Positions 34,619 to 46,341 are shown, numbered from the stretch's first letter. The stretch is DNA of 64,000 nt from Corbicula japonica (GCA_038501625.1 JAZAYU010000176.1:744001-808000); one strand, 5' to 3'. Program-made: numbers and translations. Notes: generated from the letters alone by a model not told the origin.

Positions 34619-35492
34619 ATCAAATATTTGATATATTTTTTGCAATAATGAAATTATAAAGTGCATAAACACTATCCAATTACTTGAATAACAGTGCGCT
34701 TTTATATAATTTAATGTTTCAATTTCCACGAAATTGATTTTCAGTACAATATTTATATGTAAACTGTGTACAGTATATACACCTACCGATAAAAATTGGA
34801 AGGCGAGCTCCATTTATTAAATAGTGGACTGCTTGGGGCCAGTTATATTTTACGTCTTTCTATTTACCGACTTATTTTCCATGTGAAAATGTAGGGTTTT
34901 CGTTTTTTGATCCTTCACTTTTTAATGTCTATTTTCAGTTCCATGTTTTGTGTTTGTGCACGATAGAGATTAATATATTAATGTGTTTAAAAACACTATT
35001 TTACCTATACCATGATATGTATAACTTGAAAAGTTCACTTAAGGAGTTGCCATTTTGCTTCAGTTTTATTGTCAGTATCATTGTACCTATGGATGGACGT
35101 TCATGTGATTTGTCTAAGGACAGTTAGATATTTTTAAAGCAGATGACTTTCCCCCCGCCCGAAAAAAGCTCAAGACATAACGATTACATTGATATTTTGA
35201 TGCATTACAGTGCTTTATATGGTATTCGAGGAGGTCGTGGACAAGTCACGTTTGCCCAGTGATGTTTATTGTGGTACTGTTGCATTGATTTACTGTAACA
35301 GTTGTTTGTTTTACTTACATGTTGATGTGACCGTCTAAGTTAATAGACAGGAAAACAATGTGTTACACTTATGTCTTTTTAATATATACATAGTTTATTT
35401 CATAACAGAAAAATATGTTTGTATTTATCTCTGTACTTGTAAAAAATGATAATATGTTTACAGCGAATGTATTTTTACTTTCATTTATTAAT
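34619..35492. other. Intergenic, no gene seen
   Basis: No feature recognised. Confidence 0.3.
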
Positions 35493-35717
35493 TGGAGCAC
35501 GTCACGGGGGAAATGTGTCGCGATTCATAATGTTGGACAGACGACATTTTTACTATTCATTTCGCGGTAAAATTAACATCATACAGTCAAAATATGTAAC
35601 GAATAAACTATTATTTATGGCAAAATAATTGATAAACTTAGGTTCTTTCTAAATGCAGTAACTAAAATGTTAAAAATATCCGTGACCAAAGAGAGCTTTT
35701 CTCGTGACGTGCTTCAT
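35493..35717 (+). mobile_element. GGTACC-family MITE, copy 4 (decayed)
   Basis: The ends are recognisable (GGAGCACGTCACGGGGGAAA and TTTTCTCGTGACGTGCTTCA), and so is the interior (GACAGACGACATTTTTACTA, TTCGCGGTAAAATTAAC). The GGTACC motif and the TGACGTC pair are lost. This is the oldest-looking copy. Confidence 0.72.
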
Positions 35718-35920
35718 TTTATTAATTGTTGTTAATTTGTTGTTGTTCATGCGTGTTACATTGCATTACATTTTACAACATTTTTAAATCTAACATCCGA
35801 ATATAAGGCCACAGATGTCACTTGACAATTAAAATTTACCATTTACCATGATAACCACCAGTAATTACATAAATTCATGTGCTTATTGCAAAACTGTCAT
35901 ATCCTATACAGACTTTTACG

Positions 35921-36136
35921 GAGCCCCGAAGGTGACATTTAGCATACTTTTTTTCATTTTCCATACTTTTTTAAGGATATTATTTCGTTTAAACGAAATA
36001 ATATTTCGATTAAACGAAATAATATTAAACGAATTAACATTATTACTACGAAATAATAATTTGTTTAAACGAAATAATATCCTTAAAAAAGTATGGAAAA
36101 TGAAAACAGTATGCTAAATGTCACCAAAGGGGCTTC
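35921..36136. mobile_element. MITE with TTTCGTTTAAACGAAA core, copy B
   Basis: A shorter (about 216-bp) relative of copy A: GAGCCCCGAAGGTGACATTT on the left, AATGTCACCAAAGGGGCTTC on the right, and fewer central palindromes. Confidence 0.85.
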
Positions 36137-36294
36137 GTAGACTTTGAATGAGATGGAATAGTTTTACAATTACACTTACTATAGACATTTGTTGGTTACT
36201 ACAGTAACTGTTCATGAATATCGTGGCCAGATGAAATGCCCTACATAATATTCTACTCAAAGTTTGCTAAGCACCGAGAATAGTTATGTATATA

Positions 36295-36864
36295 TACTGA
36301 ACAAAAATAAAAAGTATCCACTTTTTATGCTTGTATTCTCATTAAGACATTTTCATTTAATCAGGAACGCTTTGACTGGTGTTTTGTTAGTTAATCTCCG
36401 CTGTTTTAAAGTTAAATTGTTCATGAATAAAAACTTCCACACCAAGACCCGAGGAACTGCCAGTCGAATAACAATAAATCATGGATTACAAAACACTACA
36501 TATTCAATTTAAAGGGAGATAATTGGAAATGGTTGGAATTTCTAGCGTTATTTATCGAAAACCAGTTGTGTTATTGATTTTATTTATTTATATTTTATGA
36601 TTTTATTTATCCACAAGAGGTAGAGAAAGTGATTTAATTCAAATAAATGTGAATATTTCAAAGAATCGCTGACATTTTACTGAAACCCTTATTTAGCAAA
36701 GGGAAAGATTACTCTGTTGTGGCTGCAGATTTTCAAGAATACTTTATCCCTTTGCAATGATAACAGAAAAGCAAATTTGTACACATATACAATTTTGAGT
36801 TTTCATGTTAAAATTTTACAAAATTTAAAATAGAAAAGTGGATACTTTTTATTTTTGTTGAGTA
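36295..36864. mobile_element. TA-flanked MITE, 570 bp (Tc1/mariner-like)
   Basis: Inverted ends of about 32 bp, TACTGAACAAAAATAAAAAG then TATCCACTTTT on the left, with the complement on the right, flanked by TA on both sides. It has no transposase ORF. Similar ATACT..ACAAAAATA ends occur in animal IS630/Tc1-type MITEs, from memory. Confidence 0.75.
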
Positions 36865-37134
36865 TATTTTCTGGAGAATGCCAGTGCAACTTCTTTAAGT
36901 GTTAGAAAAATTAATCACTTTTTAGATCAAAGGGCGACTAAACTTGAAAAGAAAAAAAATGCAAAGTCATGTTTATTTGTAAAGTCTAGCTCTAGCATTT
37001 TCAATTGTCGGGAAATAACTAGTGTGAAAGTACGGGGTAACCTCGTTTGAACGAGTGTCGTTCATGGTTATGTGTACAGGAGGACCTCCTCGATGCGTCA
37101 CTTAACGATTTCCAATGTAATTGCATATAATTTT

Positions 37135-37380
37135 GGCACGCCACGGGAAAAGGTACCTCCGGGAATTGGACGTCAATCCTTGAAACGACGTCATAAAGTT
37201 GAGCAGACAACATTAGTTATTATGCAATTCGCGGTAAAAATACCATTTTATTGTCAAAATGTGTAACAAAATCACTGTTTTGTTATGAGCAAATAATAGA
37301 ATTTTGAAAGTTCTTTCTAAATATAGTAACAACAAAAATGACACAAAAATGACCGAAGGTACCTTTTCCCGTGGCGTGCC
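37135..37380 (+). mobile_element. GGTACC-family MITE, copy 5
   Basis: 246 bp with near-perfect ends GGCACGCCACGGGAAAAGGT and ACCTTTTCCCGTGGCGTGCC. Two ACGTCA half-sites are present, but neither is a full TGACGTCA. Confidence 0.93.
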
Positions 37381-38049
37381 TCATAAGACTTAATAATGGT
37401 TTGTAGTTAACTTGGTGCTCAAGCAAACTTTGAGTAGTATGTATATGCCTGCTGAAGCGATTTGAAAAAAAAACTGTGCATACCATACGTACGTATGCAT
37501 TATACTTACTTTGTTATATGCGTGTCATAACATCTGAACACAGGTTTTGTACGATTGTCGATAGATAGAATGTGGTTTCTTGTGTAATATTCAAAAATAT
37601 TTTCTCGTAAATTCCACGTTATTTTGGCAATACATGATTAACAAATCATATTTCTAACATTTACCACGAATGTTCTTCATGCACAGTTTTTAAAGCGCGT
37701 CAGTATTTAATTTTACTTGAACGCAATAAAAAAGAACAGTGAATCATTTAATCCATGCATTGAATGTTAGCACTTGTTTCTTGCTGTGTATATTTTAAAT
37801 AAGGAATTGAATTACTTAATCTTTTGTTCGCATGATATAAGTAGAAATTCCTTAGTGTACTGGTATTTAAGGCAAATATATCCAATGACAATCCAACATT
37901 TTCACTTCCTTGTACCTGCTCTCTAAACCTCTTCTTACTTATATTTTTCTTTATCGTTTGATTTCAGCGAGATAATATAACATCGCACGATTAAAAATGG
38001 CGAGTTAAAAAGAAATGTTATTTTGCTTGGATAAGGATTTAAGAAAAAG
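37381..38049. other. Intergenic, no gene seen
   Basis: No feature recognised. Confidence 0.3.
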
Positions 38050-38163
38050 ATCTGTAAAAAATATGTTACCATAACAGAATTGCTTATGACGGGTCACATA
38101 TCGGAACCTCTGTGTAGGTTACACCAAATGCAATTCTGTTATGGTAACATATTTTTTACAGAT
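38050..38163. repeat. Perfect 34-bp inverted repeat with 46-nt spacer
   Basis: Arms 38050-38083 and 38130-38163 are exact complements; the outer part reads ATCTGTAAAAAATATGTTAC. It could be a young miniature element or a hairpin in an RNA. Confidence 0.85.
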
Positions 38164-38546
38164 TTTTTACTACAAAAAAATATTGTTTTGTTTTCTTTCC
38201 ACAGAAACGGTTGGAGCTGGCCCCTTAAGAGTTATTTTTCATTTTAATGACCACAATAAGCAGAAACGTTACATACGTAGTCATTGTATTATACAACGTT
38301 ACAACAGATTAAAGTTATTCAGCAATGTACACGGGTTTGAAATAAACTCAAATATCATCATATTTTTGTATTTGGATTAAGAAGTAAAAGCGTGAATACA
38401 AAAATAATTAGATTATAGTCTAGTAAGTCATAAATCAGAGTGCGCATACCTTTTAAACAAAACAATTATATATCGATATACACTAGCATCATCTTTCATG
38501 TTGTACGACATTGGTAGTTTGAGTAAAGTTTAACAACATATGCTAA

Positions 38547-38778
38547 TGGACAAAAGTCTTGTCCGGTAGGAAGATTGGAACTTTTTTGCATGCCAATTTT
38601 GAACACATTACTCTACCGGCATTAGTGGCTCAAATTCTGAAATTCTATTTTCATTGAATGCATTAAAATGTCCTTTTTCCATTGATACCAAGTTCATGCA
38701 GGTAGAGCAATGTGGAATTTAAATGTCACGCTTTCAAAAGATATTATGGAAAACCATACCGGACAAGACTTTTGTCCA
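38547..38778. mobile_element. Harbinger-like MITE, 232 bp
   Basis: A perfect 22-bp inverted repeat (TGGACAAAAGTCTTGTCCGG then TA) is flanked by a 3-bp direct duplication TAA (38544-38546 and 38779-38781). TWA duplications are typical of PIF/Harbinger. Each terminus is itself a small hairpin (GGACAA..TTGTCC). Confidence 0.78.
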
Positions 38779-38781
38779 TAA

Positions 38782-39829
38782 GTATATAGTACACATCCGT
38801 TAAGGAAGTTAAATTTGGTAACACAATTATAGGTTCAAAATGTAAATATACCTGCTTGAGTTAGGTGTACCAGGTTGACTGACTGACTCGGACATAGAAC
38901 AAGGCTAAAAACGGTCTAGTGCACTCAAATTATATATGTTGTACAAAACGCTTATAAAACTATGAATTTTATACGCCGTCGTTAGGCGAGCGGCGTCGAC
39001 AAAAATTATTCGCTCTCCCACTGAAATGAGCTATACTTATGAAATGTGAAAAATCTTAGTTTTGATGGTTATGACCAACTTCGATAACCTGCCTGATTGC
39101 TCCAAATACTCAGGAGTTATGACCCTTTATTTACTGATTTTTTATCATGTTAGCATTTTCCGCTCTCTAACTCTTACCTTTGTCAGAATGTTTGTTGATG
39201 GGGATTTACGCACCCACCCCATTTTTTTTCCTTTGTTTGGTATTTTTGAACACAAAACAACAAAGATATTTTCTTTTGATCATCCTTAATCCAAAAGGCA
39301 GGGATGGGGTTGCTGGGTTTGGTCACATCCGTCATCCTTCAATAATAATTACTGCTTTTTAAAAAATATAAAACCAATAAATATTTCAGCTACATTTTGT
39401 TATTAGCAAGATTCCTTTAGCCAAGCCCGTTAAAAGCCGCCAGTATCTGCACTATGATGACTGTTTGGTACTTGCATTGTGTCGTTCATCTGTGATAATA
39501 AAGAACAGCCTTTCATATTCATGTGACATTTAACTGTGTCAGTCATTCTGGCTCATCCAGTCCAAGCAAAACTTTGTGCCTTCTAACTGGTCGAAACGGC
39601 CACTGTTTGTTGTAAGTTGACTAAATCTTTTTGGTCATTCAAGAAAATGTGTTATATTTTGTAAAAAATTGTCGAAGTTGTAAATATCAGATTTGTTTGC
39701 TATCTTGAAATACTTGTTACATGTGAAACTTTCTAGAATGTTTGTCCCAATTTTGCATTATGGGAGAATTTGTTGACAATAAATACACATTCAATTAAGT
39801 CTATCTCATTTATTATCCCTGACCGCATA
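38782..39829. other. Repeat-like non-coding DNA
   Basis: A CG hairpin-like CGCCGTCGTTAGGCGAGCGGCG lies near 38972-38993. The rest resembles the dispersed repeats at 8.7 and 40 kb. The frames at 39062-39362 overlap each other and look spurious. Confidence 0.4.
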
Positions 39830-40510
39830 GCTTTAGGGTATTTAAGAATGGTCTTCGTCCGTCCGTCCGTCCTTCCTTCCGTGTGTGCGTGCAGATTTCG
39901 TGTCCGGCCTAATACTTCTCAATCACTGGAAGGAATTCAATGAAACTTTTGTCAAATGTTAACCCTATCAAGACATTGTGACCAAAAGGATCCCTCCAGC
40001 GACACAAGAAGCATATGATTTCATATTAGCTGAGAAACCATTAGATAAATTTGGACGTGAAAATCAATTTATAATTTTTTGTAGTTGGTATTTCACATAT
40101 TTTTCAATTCAAGTAAATAAGAAGATGGTTCCTCTGTCCTTGACATTTGGCCCAAATGAGCCCAAAAATAACACGATTGTGCACCCACAGAAAAAAAAAA
40201 TCACCATGTAAAGTTTAAAGACTCTGTGGCGAAGGTTTCTTGTGATACTGAGCAAAAACCAAATTGAATTGCAATGCCCATGTTCAAAGTAGAGATATAT
40301 AATCTCGGATTCCAAACAAAATGATTGAAAACTCTAGGACGCAGGATTCTTGAATAATATGGGTCATTTTCTCATGGAGTCTAACCATCATGTAAAGTTT
40401 GTAGACTCTGGGACAAAGATTCTTGATGTATTTAGAGCGAAAGTGGATATGACATTCATTCCATGTGACCTTGACCTTCGACTTGGTGATCCCGAAGTAC
40501 AATTGGGTTC
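39830..40510. repeat. Dispersed repeat with GTCCGTCCGTCC head
   Basis: It starts with the CGTCCGTCCGTCCGTCC microsatellite. It contains two imperfect units sharing CATGTAAAGTTT..AGACTCTG (about 40204 and 40389), and ends with CCATGTGACCTTGACCTTCG. This matches the style of repeats I associate with bivalve genomes. A frame at 39978-40211 has no recognisable domain. Confidence 0.5.
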
Positions 40511-41718
40511 GCCACATTATTAGAAAAAAGGTAAAGACATAAATTATAAGCAACTGATGTTTTATTCATTTCTCTCCACTTTACTTTGCGAGATTCTTAT
40601 GCGAAATACATGTAAAATCATTTTGTGATGCAAAATAAGTATCTGCAGACCAGGTCTGGTGAAAATGGCTGGTAAAGCCAGAATCCTCCATTAAGTTGTA
40701 TTGAGACCGAAAAACTGAGAGTTGAAAAGATTTTTTGAATCTAGAATATGTGATTTAAAACTAAGAAATTTACGCATTAAATTAACTACTACTTACATAT
40801 CGACATGTCTCCAATCGGTAGTTTCCCTTTACATTCACAAGAACATTCATCCAGCATAGAGTTTAAGCCTAAGTATAGACTCTGGCAGACAATTTTGTTA
40901 TCAAATGAACTTCAACTAAATTTGCAACTTCCTTTTCAGACAAGTCTTTGTTTTTTAAATGAGTAGAAGATTGTTTTAAGATAGGCAATCTTTGAGTCTA
41001 CTTTTAAAAAACGATCCATCACATACGCGTTAACGCAAAATTCAAGAGTACAAATATCATTTAAAAGATTCAAATAATAAACAACCTCGTCACCTCCTAA
41101 AAGGGCCATCACCCCATACCTAACTATGCCAAATTTTTTTTTTTTTTAAATTTCATTCATATTTCTAACTGTGTCCCGTTATTGTGTCGTGTATTTCCTG
41201 TTTGGCGGAAACCACAACAGTGTCCCAACTTGTGACTAGATTGTGTTGACCACTATTGTCTTTGTCAGGACCAACGTCTGAACGTGTTTTGTGACAAAAT
41301 TTAAATACAAAAAGGGGCATAATTCTGCCGAATGTGAGCTATACCTTAAGATTCATCAGAAACCTGTTGTATTTACAATATCATTTGTACCTTTGGTGAA
41401 GAAAATATTGAGTAATCGCTATAGCAAAATTATATAACAAAGTTATCGCGTAAAAGGGGGTTTATCGTATTTTTGTTTAGAACGGACCGACTGACTGACA
41501 GACATATCGACCTTTACACCTTATTTTGTTGATGAAAGCTTAGTTTAATACCCGTTAATAAAGGTCAAGGAAGAAGCTTACTCGTTGCTGAAAATTACAT
41601 TTTATCGCTTTTAATCGTAACTTATCTCTAATTCTTATAAATAACTGTTTCCTGTGCATCAACTTTAAACACATTCATAACTAGCTGACAGTCATATACT
41701 ATCCGTCTCATAATTGGA
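40511..41718. other. Intergenic, no gene seen
   Basis: AT-rich with a poly-T run near 41138. Confidence 0.3.
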
Positions 41719-41795
41719 AAGCGTCACGGGAAAAGCTTCCTTCAGACAATCTTTGAAATGACCTTATAAATTTGAGCAGACGACATGATTTTTCG
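41719..41795 (+). mobile_element. GGTACC-family MITE, copy 6 (left end only)
   Basis: AAAGCGTCACGGGAAAAGCT, then TTGAAATGACCTTATAAATT and GAGCAGACGACATGATT, match the left quarter of the family. The right part is missing. A poly-G run follows at 41850. Confidence 0.7.
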
Positions 41796-42066
41796 GCGGC
41801 CCATGAGACCGTCGACTATATTTGTGCATACTTTTGGAATTTAATGTGGGGGGGGGGGGGGATAATGGCATAATTTCAGAAATGTTTGTATTTTTGTTCT
41901 GCTATGTATTATTTAGAGTTGTTGTGCAAAAAAAACAACTTATTAACAAATATTTAACGATCCGTACCATGGGAACTGGTTGACATCGCTTTTTAAGAGT
42001 TATTTTTTTTTTTTAAATAAGTTCTCCTAGGGACGTGACTATTTTTTTTAAAAGGTAGCCGGTCCT

Positions 42067-42380
42067 TCCGTATAATCGGTCAGGGATGTTGTCTGTTGAA
42101 CTGCATATGTACCTGTTTGTTGTGGAACAGAATTCGTGAGAGTTTTGTTCGGAAACGAAGGTGTGAATAAATGTACAATTGTGATACTGGTCAAACATTG
42201 TTTTTAATCATACATTGCAAGACGTAGTTTCCGTATAATCGGTCAGGGATGTTGACCTTTGCACTGCGTCTAAACCTATGTCTGAACTTGTGGAACATAA
42301 TTGGTGAGATTGTTTTTCGGGACAAAACGTAATAATACTATTAAATTATGATACTGGCCGTACGTTGCTTTTTATTCGTG
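42067..42380. repeat. Tandem duplication, about 160-bp unit
   Basis: TTCCGTATAATCGGTCAGGG begins both units (about 42067 and 42227). Later matches include GTGGAACA.AATT.GTGAGA and TATGATACTGG-type words. The units have diverged considerably. Confidence 0.8.
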
Positions 42381-42539
42381 CAATTGTCGGTTTGTTAATG
42401 TTTTTATTATATTGCCTTTCCATTTTTTACCATTGTTGTAACTATATGAAAATTCTTCTCGCGCCGACTTGATGCCCTGCATCAAAATTTTTTTTGTGTT
42501 TATTATGTATTTTGCCATAAAGAAATGATTACGAACGCA

Positions 42540-42666
42540 ATCTCAATGTATAAAACACAGATCACGGTCCTAGTTTAAGACTCTCCCACAGTTGATAAAA
42601 ATTAACACTTTAATGTATGCAACACAGATCATGGTCCTAGTTTTAGACTATCGCACAGTTGAAAAT
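42540..42666. repeat. Tandem duplication, about 62 bp
   Basis: AACACAGATCACGGTCCTAG and AACACAGATCATGGTCCTAG head two units, each ending in CACAGTTGA.AA. Confidence 0.8.
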
Positions 42667-42836
42667 ATAACTATAGGTGCTACCTATTACGGGGAAAGCT
42701 TGTGTTTAATACCTAAAATAAAAAATAAATATAACTAAATACAAATACAAGTACATTTATTTAGCGCAAAAATTATTGTAAAATATTCGATTGCGCTTTA
42801 CAGTCCTATTTATACTGCTCTCGTGCTTAGTATGTT

Positions 42837-43357
42837 TTAGTCAAAGAAAACATTAAACAAATGAGTCTTAAGTTTGCATCGGAACTGATCTTCTTTCTCC
42901 ATGCACTTTAAATGGTTCGGAAGAGCGTTCCACCACTTTGGGCCTGTAACGGCTATACATCTATAAGCCATTCTTGTTTTTGTTCTGGGGATGTTAAGAT
43001 TTATTTCATCTCTTGACCGTAGTTTGTAGCGACTTTGGCTGCGAGTGAACAGTTGTTGGAGATACACTGGAGCTGTTTTATGTATTACACCATTATTAGA
43101 ATTTTAAACATAATCCGCGCACACACTGGGAGCCAATGAAGTGATTTTAAAATATCTTTGCTGTTTTGATCAAAGGATGCATTTGTTACAATTCTAGCTG
43201 CACGGTTCTGAACTCTTTGTAGTCTGTCTATCTGATAGTTTGGAATGTCGACATAAATCCCATTACAAAAATCTAGATGGGAGTGAACAAGTCCATGTAC
43301 AAGAATCTCTGCTGATCTATGTGATATGTATTTACGAATATCTTTCAGATATCCTCC
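42837..43357 (-). pseudogene. LINE reverse transcriptase, 3' (C-terminal) segment
   Basis: Read on the minus strand it encodes the region after the RT palm of a non-LTR retrotransposon: DIRKYISHRSAEILVHGLV, HSHLDFCNGIY, RLQRVQNRAARIV, LHWLPVCARI, then after a frameshift YLQQLFTRSQSRYKLRSRDE, TGPKWWNALPNHLK and a C-terminal LKTHLFNVFFD ending in a stop. The order is that of jockey/CR1-type LINEs. A short insertion near 43075-43090 breaks the frame, so it is dead. It abuts, in opposite orientation, the RT segment that should precede it. Confidence 0.88.
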
Positions 43358-43905
43358 GATACAATTGATATACCAATGACTATCACAATTCTAGAGAATG
43401 AATTCGGAATAAAAGGAACGCCCCTGAATTGGATCAAATCATATTTAACCGATAGATCTATGAAAGATCATAAATAATTGTTGTTCAGAAACTGAGCTCC
43501 TAAGATATGGTGTCCCACAGGGTTCCTGTGCAGGCCCAGTAATTTTTACCATGTACATTGCAGCTTTAAATAGGGTTGTACAAAAATACCCTGCTGATCT
43601 TTATGGATATGCAGATGATCACAAGCTCGCCTTTAAGATCCAAGCTGGAAACCTTCTACATGAAACATCTGTACTACAACAACTAGGAGACTGTGCAAAG
43701 GATGTCATTGAGTGGATGAATAGTTTTAAATTGAAAATGAATAATTCCAAAACAGAAGTTATCATATATGGAACTAAACAACAACTGTCAAAAATTAACA
43801 TATCAAGTGTAGATATAGGTGGTTGCCAAATAAGGTGTGTAGATCATGTGAGAGACCTCGGTGTACACATGACCAGTACCCTAAACTTTGAACTTTGTAC
43901 GTGAG
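43358..43905 (+). pseudogene. LINE reverse transcriptase palm segment (inverted)
   Basis: The plus strand encodes an RT palm: DTIDIPMTITILENEFGIKG, WIKSYLTDRS, a frameshift near 43470, then RYGVPQGSCAGPVIF, the catalytic YADD (43608-43619), DVIEWMNSFKLKMNNSKTEV and VRDLGVHMTSTLNFE. In an intact LINE the minus-strand segment at 42837-43357 would follow directly. The two halves are therefore one insertion whose 5' part is inverted. The frameshift and missing upstream endonuclease make it non-functional. Confidence 0.88.
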
Positions 43906-44002
43906 CAGTTTGACGTTTCTTTCGTATATTATCTTCAAAGTTTAGGGTACTGGTCATGTGTACACCGAGGTCTCTCACATGATCTACACACCTTATTTGG
44001 CA
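43824..44002. repeat. 69-bp inverted repeat at the outer edge of the LINE
   Basis: 43824-43892 (RT code, CVDHVRDLGVHMTSTLNFE) recurs exactly or almost exactly inverted at 43934-44002. On the minus strand the second copy runs on into FEDNIRKKRQTAHVQ, which resembles the sequence that normally follows in this RT. Confidence 0.88.
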
Positions 44003-44160
44003 GCATGTGTTGCATTGTAGTGTTCGGAATTACAGCATTATGACCAATCACCGATACATCGCAGACGATGCAGCTCAGGATTTTAGGATGTTTAGGCCCA
44101 GGACATTGGACAATATGACCTATAGAGAATATATCAGATTAAACCAAGGAATACTTTAAA
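44003..44160 (+). other. Small open segment next to the LINE fragment
   Basis: From the ATG at about 44040 the frame reads MTNHRYIADDAAQDFRMFRP, continues to NMTYREYIRLNQGIL and stops. I do not recognise it. The short ADD is not in an RT context. Confidence 0.25.
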
Positions 44161-44690
44161 GTCCATCAAACCAATATCTGTGGGTTTTTTTTCTAAACGC
44201 TACCGACAAGTATTACCATAGGGGATACTTGCAAATTTTTAAAACTAATTCAGGCTACTTTCACACCTCATATTTTGTTGCAGATTGGAATGTATTAGGT
44301 TAACAGTTAAAAGTACTTCTAAAATTACCTTTGTTTTGATATTTCGGCCACTGAAGATGGGTGGTTTCAATTTCCCAGCCAATATAAATTTGGATATTGT
44401 TCAATCACCCCCAAGGATATACTTCTAGCTTTTTAAATTTTGCCTTTGGCGTTGTCTGTGATATGCAGGATTTATATTCTAAGATCCCCTGTCAAAATTC
44501 TATTCTGTTTAGTTCAGCCCATTGTTTTCTCGTTTAGGGCAAACCCATTCTTTTATCTGGGGACCTGAACATGGAATGGTATTAATCTGAAAATACCGCA
44601 TTGAAGGTCCATGTCCACGTCCATATGCACACCATCGTTTGGGATGGTCAAAATTGTAATGTTTATTATGGTGTAAAATTGAGATGCGCT
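44161..44690. other. Non-coding, no gene seen
   Basis: No feature recognised. Confidence 0.3.
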
Positions 44691-44700
44691 CAACCCGGGG

Positions 44701-44743
44701 CTAGGCGGCGTGGGCAGTATAATGCATTTCCATTACTGTCCAT
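44701..44743 (-). repeat. Short retroelement motif, copy 1 of 3
   Basis: On the minus strand it reads ATG GACAGTAATGGAAATGC, then ATACTGCCCACGCCGCCTAG, encoding MDSNGNALYCPRRLA. The same segment recurs at 48832-48869 and 60988-61026. Confidence 0.6.
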
Positions 44744-45631
44744 GATTAGGATCAATCAAACCGAGCCTGCAATATTTTCATATTTGTCGTGTTCGATGGA
44801 TTTCAAGGTTCCCTTTTAATGTAGTTTTACACATTCTAGTGTGCTTGTATTTAATTTGGTTGATCACAAATTTTCATTATAATTTTTGTGTGTGGTTTGC
44901 ATATATGGGAATAGTTTTTGTGTAATTATGGCCAGTTCCATTTCATTTTTTTGTTGTTGTTGAAATAGTTCCACATTTACTGCTTCCTGCACAATGATTT
45001 TTTTATTAACAATCTTTGAATGTAAATGACGAGTTGTGTGGTCAAATGAACAAATGTTATGAATGTTTTTCTCTGTTTTGAATGATTATTATTGGAACTT
45101 AACTGCAGTCCTGGTGTCAGACTGTAACTATGCTCATATAGAAAATCACAGGATATTTTTAAATGTTTAAAGCTTATGAATTGATGATTTACACAAAACT
45201 ATAAATATAATATAATATAAATAAAACTATACTTTTGAAAACTGGCTGTTTATTGTCATCCATTTAAAATTGAAAAATGAAAAAAAACATATTACATTTT
45301 TAGGGTTAAAATGTCCCTAGCATTACATTGTGAATAATTTGCCATTTGATTTATATTTTGCTGGAAAACATTATATTTAAATTTCTTTTTTTTTCAAAAA
45401 TCTCTTATAACACCATGAAGTTGACTGTGAATTTGACAAAATACAGGTCATTATGCAGTAGCTGTTATTTCCTAGGTTTATAAATTTTACACCTAAGAGG
45501 TAAGGTGAGTTGGATATATATCTGAAACTGTTGCACCTTTAAATTTCACACATACTAATCATCTTAAAAGTTATCAATGCAGTTTGGATATTAATATTAC
45601 CTGAATTGCAAGAACAAGTTATACAAGTAGC
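44744..45631. other. AT-rich non-coding, no gene seen
   Basis: No feature recognised. Confidence 0.3.
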
Positions 45632-45635
45632 TTAA

Positions 45636-46337
45636 GGGCTTACCATACTCCTTCCAATCACGTTCATCGCTCAAAAGAAAATTATAAAAATCTCGATAAT
45701 GGAAAATTGCCGTTCAATGAAACTTTGCACAAATGTGTGTTACTAATGTATCTTTATTTTGCATAGAGTAAGACACGTTAGAGAAGTAAAGAAAAAAGCT
45801 AGACCTAAAAATTCCTTTAACTTCTATTTACAAATTTACAAAAGCTAAGCGATACAAAACATAATTTTAAATTCCCGTGAGTGCAATGAAACTGACAAGA
45901 AAATATTGTGTACTTTGTAAAAAACTTTCAACTACTAAAAGAGAAATCAGTGATTGTCATCCGTTTACGCGACCGGGAAGCGTCCAGGAAATTGAAGGTC
46001 AAACACACTAAGTCTTGTACTGATATCTCGTAACGTTTACATATGTACATGTAAGTCACGAGGACACAATAAATTGTTGTAAGTATAATATTTCTCATGT
46101 GGGCATTTAAAATGATGTTTTATGTTGTTCAGTTTTTATGAATTTATGTAAATAGAAGTTGAGGGAATTGTTAGATCTCGCTATTTTCTTTACTGTTGTA
46201 ACGTGTCTCTGCAAAATAAAGATACATTAATAAAAACATTTGTGCAAAAATCCATTTAACGGCATTTTGCCGTTATTGAGATTTCGTAAATTTTCTTTTC
46301 TATCGATGAACGTGATTGGGAGGAGTGTGATAAGCCC
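45636..46337. mobile_element. 702-bp TTAA-flanked TIR element, copy 1
   Basis: Long, imperfect inverted repeats run from both ends (GGGCTTACCATACTCCTTCC on the left, GGGAGGAGTGTGATAAGCCC on the right), and TTAA lies at each border (45632-45635 and 46338-46341). Homology between the arms extends well inward (AAAATCTCGATAATGG against CCGTTATTGAGATTT; TATCTTTATTTTGCA against TGCAAAATAAAGATA). There is no ORF. TTAA target sites point to a piggyBac-type origin. Confidence 0.85.
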
Positions 46338-46341
46338 TTAA

